Part shown: positions 39,650 to 49,700 of the stretch, one piece after another
How the letters are laid out: every line of letters starts with the position of its first letter
Position numbering within the stretch: the stretch's first letter is position 1
Source of the DNA: a virus
DNA length: 64,000 nucleotides
Direction: 5' to 3' (one strand)
IMG/VR virus record: IMGVR_UViG_3300027734_000048
Coordinates: 1-64,000 of that record
Notes under the pieces: model-generated
Seen by the model: only the letters and a program-made list of their open reading frames with translations
What the model was told of the DNA's origin: nothing
Databases searched by the model: none
Program-made: the position numbers and the translations under genes

Positions 39650-39655
39650 ATTATA
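39650..39655 (-). promoter_or_regulatory. Extended -10, near-leaderless start
   Basis: TGGTATAAT ends nine bases before ATG 39640, and no Shine-Dalgarno sequence intervenes (TATATAACC). The same nine-base spacing and AACC-ATG ending recur at 62738. Confidence 0.45.
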
Positions 39656-40091
39656 CCACTAAGTCAATCTGGTTGGATTCAAAAAGTGTAGCAGAACTAA
39701 ATCTTTCTTTTGGAAAAGTTGGTATTTGTGCTGCAACTTTTACCTTTGTGGCACCATTCTTAATTACACTAGCATAGATTGTTGAATATACAGTTGTAAC
39801 ATATTTCCACTCTTCATTATCCCACTTAATATAAATATCAAACTCAGACTTTATAGTATTATCTGGTGTCCAAACTGCTGTTATAGTTGAACCAGATTTA
39901 GTCACAGAAAAAGGTACAGTAGTTGTATTTGGTATAGCGACTCTATATTTTTGTGACCAATAAGAATATCTATTTTTATCATCACTGACAATTCTGTATC
40001 TAACCACATAGTCTTGTCCAACACCAGATATTTCTGGTAATGAAGATTTTGATATAATAACCTTTTTTACTCTAGAGTTTTCTTGTGCCAT
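39651..40091 (-). CDS. Probable tail protein with fibronectin III-like domain
   Basis: The 146-residue product is beta-rich with strands like fibronectin III repeats (VRYRIVSDDKNRYSYWSQKYRV, STITAVWTPD, FDIYIKWDNEEW). Such domains decorate tail tips and fibres and may bind glycans. Its ATG overlaps the stop of the next upstream gene by one base. Confidence 0.6.
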   Translation of the reverse strand: MAQENSRVKKVIISKSSLPEISGVGQDYVVRYRIVSDDKNRYSYWSQKYRVAIPNTTTVPFSVTKSGSTITAVWTPDNTIKSEFDIYIKWDNEEWKYVTTVYSTIYASVIKNGATKVKVAAQIPTFPKERFSSATLFESNQIDLVV

Positions 40092-41248
40092 TATTGAACA
40101 TCCAAGGCAAACCTAAATTCAATATAGTTTGTTGTGTTTGCAGATTTTACAATAGTTGCTGCATCTTTATTTTTAATAACAGAATATCCAGTCATTCCAT
40201 AAAGTGGGTTTGACGAACTTGTATTTTCAAGTTTTAAAGCATCTAAGGCAATATAAAAGTTATCTGTTGGGCTGCCATTGTCTGTGACACATGCATAAAT
40301 CTTAACAACATCAACCTGACTCCATGTAAAGCCAGCACTCTTATATAATTCTTGTAGTTGTTTTGTTGCTACAACATATCTATTTGTAGCAAAATTATGC
40401 TGATCTATTCTAGTTCCATTATTAATATTTACCTGAAATCTTGCAAATTGACCGACAAGCGAATCAGAAGAAGAAAACTCTACCATTATTCTAACATTGT
40501 CTGGAACACTTGTTGATTCTCCATCTTTATTAACTACCGCAAAAGATAGTTTAATTTCATCAGTAGGTGAGTTTTTATTAAAGTCTAGTATTGCACCAGT
40601 CAAATGTATATGCTCTGAGTTATCTCCTATTACTAAATTTCCAGATCCATCAATAGTTAGCGTGGAAGAATTTCCCTTAAGCATAATTGTATTATTTAAA
40701 AATCTACATCTTTCATATCTTAAAACTCTTCCTTGATCTGTAAAAATTCTGTTATCTGCGTTTGTTTGAAAAACTTTTGCAACAACTTGAGATCCTTCTC
40801 TTGTAGCCATAACATCACTAATTATATTATTTGAATCATTGTCTAGTGGTGTATACTTTACTGGAATTTGATATGCACCCTGGGCATCGTGGTGTTCCCA
40901 ATTTTCATCTTGTGTAAAAGCATAAATAGATTTACTATCATAGGCACCTGCAGCAGTATTAGATCCCGCAGAAAAAATACCAACTTCGCTAATCTCATAT
41001 CTTTCTTCACTTGGCAATTCTGCAGTTAAAACAATTTTTGTAATTCCATCTTCGCTCACATAACCTCTTGAAGTAATCGGTACACGGAACATCTCAAAAT
41101 CAAGTCTTTCTTTAGTTGAATAATCGCCAAGAACTGCGTCAGAGTTTAAAGGCCTTGAACCGCAGCCAATAGCAATATACGAGGCATAGGCAGAAGCCTG
41201 ACCAAGTAGATATTTGGCTAAAATATTTTTTCCAGTATTAGTAATCAT
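40091..41248 (-). CDS. Tail fibre/collar-type protein
   Basis: The 385-residue product starts NTGKNILAKYLLGQASAYASYIAIGCG, typical of phage tail-collar or baseplate wedge proteins, with EVGIFSAGSN and a later beta-helix-like region. It may link the tail tip to receptor-binding parts. It overlaps both neighbours by one base. Confidence 0.65.
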   Translation of the reverse strand: MITNTGKNILAKYLLGQASAYASYIAIGCGSRPLNSDAVLGDYSTKERLDFEMFRVPITSRGYVSEDGITKIVLTAELPSEERYEISEVGIFSAGSNTAAGAYDSKSIYAFTQDENWEHHDAQGAYQIPVKYTPLDNDSNNIISDVMATREGSQVVAKVFQTNADNRIFTDQGRVLRYERCRFLNNTIMLKGNSSTLTIDGSGNLVIGDNSEHIHLTGAILDFNKNSPTDEIKLSFAVVNKDGESTSVPDNVRIMVEFSSSDSLVGQFARFQVNINNGTRIDQHNFATNRYVVATKQLQELYKSAGFTWSQVDVVKIYACVTDNGSPTDNFYIALDALKLENTSSSNPLYGMTGYSVIKNKDAATIVKSANTTNYIEFRFALDVQ

Positions 41249-41736
41249 TATTGCACCTCATATATTGTATCATTAAAAAATTTTCCATTTCTTAGTATTT
41301 GAACTTCTACTTGCTCATCATCCTCTACATTTACTAGTTCAATAACTAGATTTCCCGTAGCCTCATCGATGTAAACTGTTGATCCATTTTCTCCTGTTCC
41401 AGTGGTTGGAACTTTGTTTGCTGCATTAATTGGAAATTTTTTAAAATAGTTCTCAGATGTATCTTGTAGGGCCAAAATATTTTGCGGATTATACTGATAG
41501 TTAATGCTTGCCAAATTTTTAATTGGTTGATAAATAATATCCTGACCATTAACAATGTCAGTTCTGGATATATTAATAATTTCTTGACCACCTATATCTT
41601 CAAATATAAGATCAGTCATTACCTCTAAAGGTGTTTCATCATAACTTGTAATTATAAGGTTGGTGGTTGCAGCAAGTACCCCTGTATCTGCGTTAGATGC
41701 AGTAGTATCTGGTGTAAGTGGTATTGCACTTGCCAT
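41248..41736 (-). CDS. Minor tail protein
   Basis: The 162-residue product is beta-rich, with an Asp/Asn/Thr-rich start and STVYIDEATGNLVIELVNVEDDEQVEVQ in its second half. I cannot assign a family; its place between the large tail-tip protein and the fibre gene makes a virion role likely. Confidence 0.6.
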   Translation of the reverse strand: MASAIPLTPDTTASNADTGVLAATTNLIITSYDETPLEVMTDLIFEDIGGQEIINISRTDIVNGQDIIYQPIKNLASINYQYNPQNILALQDTSENYFKKFPINAANKVPTTGTGENGSTVYIDEATGNLVIELVNVEDDEQVEVQILRNGKFFNDTIYEVQ

Positions 41737-41737
41737 A

Positions 41738-44700
41738 TTAAATTTCGCTCAGATAAACAGTCATATCTGGCCCTCCAGAACTTTTAGCATACTCTATATT
41801 ATATACTACAAACCTAGAGTTAGATGATGATATTTGATTTACTGAGTCTTTATCCTTATAGTCAATAGTGACAACATCTCCTAGTTGAACTGTTGGTGTT
41901 GCAAAAACCTTAAGACTAACAGATTTTCTTGGCTTAACAACTTTATTGACAATCCACTCCATTAGCCTGTTTGCGTCATCTTGTGTTTGTATGTATGGTG
42001 TTTCTAATGAAAAATCTTTTTTACCATAGGTAATTCTGCTTACTTTAATATCTTGATAATCATTATCATACTTTATAGGAGATTTTAATAATGTTGATCC
42101 GCTTAGTTGAGGATTTGAAAAATCACTATTTTTATTAAAATACTCATCCATTGTCAATTGGTGTTGTGACTCTTGTGTAAAAGTTATACCTTGAATTCTT
42201 AAGTAATTGCCAGTTGTCTCATCTAGGCTTAGTGCGGTATCTGTTGCATTGAATATTAAAAATTCTGCTCCATAAGATCCTGCTCTAAATCCAGATACTG
42301 TATACCCCTTAATCTTATTAAATGTTGGAGACAGTTTTGCATATAATGCTGGATAGGCTTTGTCATAACGAATATTAAAGTATGCTGCTTCTCTCATAAT
42401 GGTACCAAATTCTTCAAAGTACATATTATATTGTGGTGGCTGAGACGGATTAATACCAGATAAATAGGTTGATTGAACAATACCACTCATTGCATATTTT
42501 CTGAATGATTCATTTGCATCTATCTCAGAATCATTAATCGCTGACATAACTGGTGTATCAAGAGCAAAGGTTGTATTTTGACTATAATTATTTGTTAATG
42601 CGTAGATATTTTCAAACATACATCTTGCAGATCCTCTTACAAACATAGCCATATTGTTATATACTGGCAAAGGAGAAGTATCGTCAACAGTTGCAACAAG
42701 TTTGTTGTTTATGTATAAGTAGAACCTTCTACTGTTTCCAATATTTCTATACTCAACTGCTAAATCATATACCGTTGGATTTTGCTCGCCAACCATTCTG
42801 TATTGACCAGTAAACTTTCCATCGTCAACTGTTATGCTTGCAAGACCACCCCAAAGTTTAACTGGTATAGCATCGGATGTGGCAGAGTCACGCTTTATCT
42901 TATAAAAGATTACATTGTGAAGATTTTCAGCAGATTTATTATAACTACTGATGTTATTTTCTGTTAGTGCTAAAATTTCAAAATAGTATCCAACATTTGT
43001 TGTTGGATTTAGCATAACGGCTAATCCGCCAGAACCAGCACTAATATTAATATTTTGATCTGGAGAATTACCAGTTACCACAAAGTATGTATCACTACCA
43101 ATTGGAGTCTGACCACGGTTCTGGTTATTTTCAATTTTACCAACAATTCTCATTCTTGTACCAAAATGTTTAAATGAGTCTGTCAATGGTTTATGTACAT
43201 ACGAAATAAAGTCAATGCCTTTTTGAGTAGTTGTAAAAGATGGACCATTTAAAATAAATGCAGACGACTGGATTGTTCCAGTTTGGGTTGTTTTAAGTTT
43301 ATTAAAATCTTTTTCTGTGCCATAATATTGAGACAAGAAATTTTTCATAATTCCTGATCTAGTGGATTGAGTTGCCAAATCATTGCTAACTCCTGCTGCA
43401 AGATTGTCTAATGTTAAAAGTGCAATCTTTGCATCTGCTTCAGTTTTACTTGCAAGACTAAACAAATAATCAGACTTCATTGAGCAGCCACGAACATTTG
43501 CATTATCGGACCAGTATGAATTTAAGCCAGCATTGTGCTTTAGAACACTTGTGCCAAACTGACCTCTACCGTGCTTTGCTACTTCTCCATTTTTTAATTT
43601 AGTGATTCCATTTATAGTTTGATAATTTGGATATGAATAAATTCTCACCAATCCTGTTGGATAGATCTTTCCATTATGACTTAGTTTGGAAAAATAGTTT
43701 TGATAATCAGTTACACTTGTAATCCATACATTGCCAATACCGCTGACACTATACTGAACTGCATCATATTTTATGATTTCTCCATTTGCATAAAAATATC
43801 CATTGTATCTTGAAAGCCAATAAATGCCCTCTCCTAAATCCATTGTATTATTAATCATTATATTATTAGAAACGCTTGGAACTGTATCGGATAAATCAGA
43901 GTTAAGTGGTATAGCACCCAAAACATAACTAGACTGCTTATTTGCTTGATCATTAATAGACTTTGTATTATCGTCCCCAGCAACTTCCCACAATAATACT
44001 GGTTTGTATATCCATGTTTTTTCCTGATCAATAATGCTTGCTTGCCTAATTGATCCATATGTTTTTTGAATATATCTTGTCTTATAGTTAATACTTCCAT
44101 CATTAAAAATTTCATTATTTTGAGAGTTAATAGAAATTATGTTTGCAAGTTTTTCATTGGTAGTTTTGTTATTAATTGCACCTTCTTCAATAAAATCTTT
44201 GGTACCATAAAATTCAAAATCAGTTTCTCTTTCTGACTCTTTTGGAAGAATGTAATTTTTACTCATCATTACAAAATTATTATATTCATCAAAGAACATT
44301 GCTGTCTGTGTTGATATCGCTAATTGATTTAATAGTTCAGCAACGCTAGTGTCTGGCGGAATAAAGAAGTATGGAATAATCTGATCAACTTCACCATCTA
44401 CTCTTTTAAATGAATAGTTGGTAAAACCAATTGAATCTAAAAGTGTTGAGACTGCATAACTAAGAGATACATTTGTAACTAGCAGTTGTGGGGCATTGAT
44501 TGATTCTAGGTAAAAGAATAGATCTCTTAATTTTAAAGAAACTTGTCTTGTTTCATTGTTTGACTCTGGAAAACCTTCTGTATACATTGTCTTAATTGGA
44601 ACAAAATAATCATACCCATTTACATTCATAATTATTTCATAAAACTTAACTTGTATATTTTTAGTTATATAGTTTTTAATAATACTGTTGTTATTATTTG

Positions 44701-46057
44701 GATTAAATGCTTGATCGTAGTCAAATAGTTTTAGGGTTCCATTTGATGCAAGCAATTGACCAACTGGAAGGCCAGAAGATCCTAAATCAGATGCCGTTTT
44801 TGTTATTGAAAAATCAACTGTCTTTCCTGATAAATCTACAACTAATCTTGGTGATAGTTCAATTAGATCAAAAGTTGAGTCAGCCCTTGTCATTGTATCA
44901 ACAACAATTCTTAAGCCATTAATATAATCAAACTCTCTATACATTGGCAAACCATCAGATGCATTTGAGTACTGAATTGGAGATGTTGTATCTGTAACAA
45001 AGTTAGTTAATCTATCTACTGTTTCTTCACTTACATACCAGCCATATGTTGGAACAAAGGTCTCATACTTATCTGATACCCAAATATGATACGTGCCTAA
45101 AGAATCTTCATTTTCTTTAACTAAATATGCATAACCATTTATTGATGTTTCTGGTAAAGTTGATGTTGTAGCATGTTCTTCTGCTCTAATAAATGTATCT
45201 TGATATTTATCTGGAACGATTAATCCATATGCTAGTTCTACGTATCCATCTGAACCAATTATTGATGTACCATTTTTTCTTCTTGTGCTTGCATCAAATT
45301 TCTTTATGTCAACCCAGTTATTATTTTTAAGTGCTTGAATCTTCCATTTAACTGGTGTCTTTTTATTTGCATCACCATAGAATGGGTCTGAGAATGATTT
45401 AGAAGATGTTGAAAATGGACCAAGGTCAACAGAGCCAATATGTGTTTGCATTTTTACTACAACTCTATTTACTGGAATTTTATTTTTATAAACAACAAAT
45501 GGTGCTGTATCCTCAATGAAGTATTGGCCATTTAAGGTTTTATTTGCAACACCGTACTCAGAACCATTTTCAGTTCTATAAGATGTCCAGTATTTAAAGT
45601 AATCGCCTTTATCTGGCATATAATATCTTGGTCTTTTTGCCATATCTGAATTAGCATTATGAATATATGAGTTTGAAAAATAAGAAGACTTATTAATACC
45701 TGATCTTGGTCTAAATTTATAAAAACAGTTTTCTAGCGAATAAAGTAATTTAATGTATTCTTTTCTAGAAGTAAGTAGTGTTGGCTGATTTATATCGTCC
45801 ATTCCGCCATCAATTGTTACATCAGCATCGGTTGCTCCATAGTAAAACGGGACCTGTGTATTTTTGTCTTCTCCATCATTAAAACTAGAAATAATATTTT
45901 TATATACAGAACTATCTTGTGTTGGTCTATATCTATAATTGCCAATCTTTTGAATATTTTCTGGTATGTTCATATTCCACTCAGCAATTACAGCAGAGTT
46001 AGTTCTAATAACTGAAGATGTTTGAAGATGATTTTTTAATTCATCATTTTGAAACAT
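41738..46057 (-). CDS. Large tail-tip/hub protein with ConA-like domain
   Basis: The 1439-residue product is a multi-domain tail protein. Near 970-1150 a region reads like a concanavalin/LamG jelly-roll (YFVVTGNSPDQ, GRFYLYINNKLVATVDD-type strands). The C-terminus has PRKSVSLKVFATPTVQLGDVVTIDYKD, a motif I know from tail hub/central fibre proteins (GpJ/TAL type). It likely forms the tail tip that contacts the cell surface. Its start overlaps nothing (one-base gap), and the tape measure and distal tail genes are just upstream, as usual for siphophages. Confidence 0.72.
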   Translation of the reverse strand: MFQNDELKNHLQTSSVIRTNSAVIAEWNMNIPENIQKIGNYRYRPTQDSSVYKNIISSFNDGEDKNTQVPFYYGATDADVTIDGGMDDINQPTLLTSRKEYIKLLYSLENCFYKFRPRSGINKSSYFSNSYIHNANSDMAKRPRYYMPDKGDYFKYWTSYRTENGSEYGVANKTLNGQYFIEDTAPFVVYKNKIPVNRVVVKMQTHIGSVDLGPFSTSSKSFSDPFYGDANKKTPVKWKIQALKNNNWVDIKKFDASTRRKNGTSIIGSDGYVELAYGLIVPDKYQDTFIRAEEHATTSTLPETSINGYAYLVKENEDSLGTYHIWVSDKYETFVPTYGWYVSEETVDRLTNFVTDTTSPIQYSNASDGLPMYREFDYINGLRIVVDTMTRADSTFDLIELSPRLVVDLSGKTVDFSITKTASDLGSSGLPVGQLLASNGTLKLFDYDQAFNPNNNNSIIKNYITKNIQVKFYEIIMNVNGYDYFVPIKTMYTEGFPESNNETRQVSLKLRDLFFYLESINAPQLLVTNVSLSYAVSTLLDSIGFTNYSFKRVDGEVDQIIPYFFIPPDTSVAELLNQLAISTQTAMFFDEYNNFVMMSKNYILPKESERETDFEFYGTKDFIEEGAINNKTTNEKLANIISINSQNNEIFNDGSINYKTRYIQKTYGSIRQASIIDQEKTWIYKPVLLWEVAGDDNTKSINDQANKQSSYVLGAIPLNSDLSDTVPSVSNNIMINNTMDLGEGIYWLSRYNGYFYANGEIIKYDAVQYSVSGIGNVWITSVTDYQNYFSKLSHNGKIYPTGLVRIYSYPNYQTINGITKLKNGEVAKHGRGQFGTSVLKHNAGLNSYWSDNANVRGCSMKSDYLFSLASKTEADAKIALLTLDNLAAGVSNDLATQSTRSGIMKNFLSQYYGTEKDFNKLKTTQTGTIQSSAFILNGPSFTTTQKGIDFISYVHKPLTDSFKHFGTRMRIVGKIENNQNRGQTPIGSDTYFVVTGNSPDQNINISAGSGGLAVMLNPTTNVGYYFEILALTENNISSYNKSAENLHNVIFYKIKRDSATSDAIPVKLWGGLASITVDDGKFTGQYRMVGEQNPTVYDLAVEYRNIGNSRRFYLYINNKLVATVDDTSPLPVYNNMAMFVRGSARCMFENIYALTNNYSQNTTFALDTPVMSAINDSEIDANESFRKYAMSGIVQSTYLSGINPSQPPQYNMYFEEFGTIMREAAYFNIRYDKAYPALYAKLSPTFNKIKGYTVSGFRAGSYGAEFLIFNATDTALSLDETTGNYLRIQGITFTQESQHQLTMDEYFNKNSDFSNPQLSGSTLLKSPIKYDNDYQDIKVSRITYGKKDFSLETPYIQTQDDANRLMEWIVNKVVKPRKSVSLKVFATPTVQLGDVVTIDYKDKDSVNQISSSNSRFVVYNIEYAKSSGGPDMTVYLSEI

Positions 46058-46058
46058 T

Positions 46059-46712
46059 CTATGCCTCTTCCAGGGTTACTGAGATATTCCAAAAATCATG
46101 ATTACTTCCGCCACGCTTTTGTACGCTATAAGAAAAATCACTAAAAAACATTTCAACCAATTGATTATATTGTCCAAGATGTCCATAGTCTGCATCATCT
46201 TTTCCAAAATTTGAATATTTATCATATGCTAGATATACCCAAAAAGATCCCTGATGGTTTTCATACCAATCAAGTAGTTCAACTCCACCAGCACCACCAT
46301 CAGAAGTATATTCTAAAGAGTTCTTTTCTTTTACTAATGGCTTTCCATTTGATGGATTAAACTCTGGAGCAAGTGCAAAAGATCTAGAAGGAAGCATACT
46401 CCAACTAGTAGAAATTGTCAACTTGTCTGCAACATGATAAGAACGCATTCTGCCATTAATCATTCTTTCACGCTTTTCAATTCTGGTTGGTTTAAAATCA
46501 ATCGGCTGTCTATTATCATCTGAAAGAATTAAAAATTGATTAAATGTGGATTCGTCTGTTTCTGATCCAGTTGTTGATCCAACCTCATAGCCATTTGGAA
46601 CATAAACACCATTAACTAGTGTGCCAGAGTTTTCTGACCATAACATTGCTTGTGGTCTTTGATACTTTCTTCTACCAGACATATAGGCAGCAGCATTTGG
46701 GTTAGTAGCCAT
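46059..46712 (-). CDS. Minor tail protein (distal tail candidate)
   Basis: The 217-residue product follows the tape measure gene, the place of the distal tail protein in siphophages. It is beta-rich with KPTRIEKRERMINGRMRSYHVADKLTISTSW and ends with FFSDFSYSVQKRGG, DFWNISVTLEEA, a layout known in actinobacteriophage minor tail proteins. Its ATG overlaps the tape measure stop by one base. Confidence 0.7.
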   Translation of the reverse strand: MATNPNAAAYMSGRRKYQRPQAMLWSENSGTLVNGVYVPNGYEVGSTTGSETDESTFNQFLILSDDNRQPIDFKPTRIEKRERMINGRMRSYHVADKLTISTSWSMLPSRSFALAPEFNPSNGKPLVKEKNSLEYTSDGGAGGVELLDWYENHQGSFWVYLAYDKYSNFGKDDADYGHLGQYNQLVEMFFSDFSYSVQKRGGSNHDFWNISVTLEEA

Positions 46713-49700
46713 TATAGTTTATTACCTCTTAATCTCATAGAATCTACTTGTTTAATCTTAGTCATTACTGTATTTGCAATATCATTTGCATTAGCATCAG
46801 ACTTAACATTTACTGTCAACTCATAATTATACACTGATCCAAGTTGTTGTGAACCGTTATTAATGGCTTTCATGGTTCCCGTGCCATAATTATCAACAGC
46901 ATATTTACTCATAACAAATTCCCCTGGTGTAAGCATTGCTGGTACTGTATCTGTACCCTTAGCAAATCCACCTATAGCAAAATATTTAGGAACAAATCCA
47001 CCAGAAGAATATCCACCTCTTCTTCCACCAGGAAACATTGCAGCATCTGCAGCAACCCTTGCAGCCTGTGCTTTTTCTTGAGCAGCAACCTGTGCTTGAT
47101 ATGCCAATCCTTGTCCAGTCCATCTAGCAGTCATGGCTGCATCTGCAGCAGACATTCCAGTTCCAACTAAAGAAGATGCCATTGCGTTAGCAACAACTGA
47201 TGGAGTTAAACCTGCTTTTACTGCATCTGAAACAGCAGTATTAACATCATCTGTAGTTTTTGCAAGAGCAAAGGCAACCATTGCGTTTGCTTGATTTGCT
47301 GCTGCATCTGCCTCTGGTGTTGTTGTAGTTTTAGGTTTAGTTACAGGAGGCGGAGTAAAATTATTTTGCTGTGTTGTAACACTTCCTGGAACTCCTGCAG
47401 CATACTGCTGAATCTTTGATAGAATTGAAGCCCACATATTATTAATTGCTGTTGCAGATGTTAATAGTGCACCAAATGCTGTATCTAGATTCTTTGATGC
47501 AAGTGCAGATGCATCAATCTTTGCAAATGTCAAATCCCATTCTCCACGAGTTTGTCCCATTACCTTTAATGAAGCAACCTGCTTATCTATTTGATTTTGC
47601 AGAACAATATTTTCATATGTCAGTGCATCTATGTTTGTTTGAATTGGACGAATCTTTGTATTTTCAATATTATAAATTTCATCTTCTTTTGTTTTAATTT
47701 TAGCAAGTTCTGCATTTTGAAGTTGTTGCAAGTTATAAATTTCATCTTGCTTTGCCTTAATGTCTGCAACAATTTTAAGTCTTGCTGGATTATTTTCCAT
47801 TGCATAAAGTTTTTGAGCATTTTGATATTGTTGTTCTTGAATTTGTATTTCTGTCAAGCCAGACTGTGGACCCTTTAGTCTTCCTAAAGCATTTTGTCGT
47901 GATTGTTCAAGGGCATCCATTTGTGATGTAGCATATTGATCAGCATTGGCCTGTCTCATTTCTTGTGCAGCCTGTGCTGCTGCAGCAATATCACCCTGAG
48001 TCAATGCATCAGCAAGACCAAGTTGTCTTCCCTGTTGAGCAATTATCTGATCATTAACAGCCTTGACCTCATTAAGGTTTTTAACTTGTTCATCATAAGA
48101 TTTATTAACAGCATCTGCTTGATGAGAAATAATAGCAAGATCATTTCCATAAATTGTGTTTTGATCTTGAATTGCCTGCATTGCACGGTTGCCAAATATT
48201 GGACTTGTTTCAAGTTGTCTATCTAATGATTCTACTTGAGTATTAAGGGCCTCTATTGGTCTTGTATATGCAATCTCAATGCTTCTTTGTGCATCTGCTA
48301 TTGATTGATTAATGTCAGCAACTTGTTTTTGGAATGGAAGAAGTTGTGCTTGATAATCTGCAATTTTTTGATTATTTGAATCTAGTTGTTGTCCAAGTGG
48401 TCCATTCTTAATCAATGCCTCTTGTACAGAGAACATTTCATTTACTAGTTGTCTTCCTTCTTCTGCAGCACCTGCAAAATCTCCCATTGCAAGTTTTACA
48501 CGAATATCAATCGATTTCTTTTCTGCGATTGAATCAATATAATCTTTTATGTCTCCTGCTTCAATCTTTCCATCTTTAAGGTCTTCAATTAAGTACTTTG
48601 CAATATCAGGATCTGACAAAGCCTCATTAATTTGATCAGCACTGTATCCTGCCTCTTTCATAGATTTTGCTAGTCCTGGGGCATTCTTTGAAATAGCAAA
48701 GTCTGAGTTTGCCTGTCTTGCTTTTGTTAGTGCATTAAGTCTTGAAGTTGCATCAGATGCTGCCTGAGCGTCTGCAATGAATTTCTTCATTTCTTCAGAA
48801 CCCTTTTTACCAACCGCACCTGATGCAATACCTGCTGCTATTGCAGAATCTTCTACAGTTTTTAATGCATCGGATGTGCTCATTCCAGAAGCAATAAGAA
48901 TTTTAAATGCTGCATCTTGATTTTTTGTTGTTTCTAAAACTTCTTTTTGTGCAACATTAAATTCACCGATTACGGCTTCACGGTATGTTTGCATTACCGC
49001 TTGACCTTCTTTTGTTAATCCAGTAATGTTTGCCTTTGTTTTTTCTTTACCCTTTTCATAGGTAAACATATTCTTTCCCTTTGGCAATGATGCAAACTTT
49101 TTAAAGTCATCTGCACTCATTCCAGAAATCATATCTCTAAATTCTTTTGGAACACCAAGTTTAATCATTCTTTGTTGCAAACCATCAAATAGTGTAAACA
49201 TCTTTGAAACATCTTTTTGAGCCTGCTTTCCACTAAATGCTGCAATCATAGATTTAAGTGGGGTTGTTGCATCGAAGGCTCCGTCACGAACATTTTTAAT
49301 TCTCATTGCAAGTGAGTCAAGGAAGTCTAGTGGATTTGCTCCTGTTGAATTTGTATTTGAAGCAGGTCCTGGCTTGTTGCTTGGAATTGATGTTGGAACT
49401 TTGTTTGGCAATAGATCATTTGCAATCATTCCAGTAACGGCAGAGTCGGTTACTACTGATGGTATAGATTTATTTTTTCTGTACTGTGCAATTTCTGATT
49501 TTCCGATTGTTTTATAAAGTTCTATATATGTAAGAACAACACTCTTTTGAATTTTTGGATCTTTATCTTTCCACTTATCCCAATCACTTATTAAAGCCGT
49601 CATGTCTGGCATATCTGGATTTGCCTTAACTATGTCTTCTATTACAGTAAGAGTTACAGGCTCAGTTCCAATTTTACTATCTACGCTATCTAATAGTGCA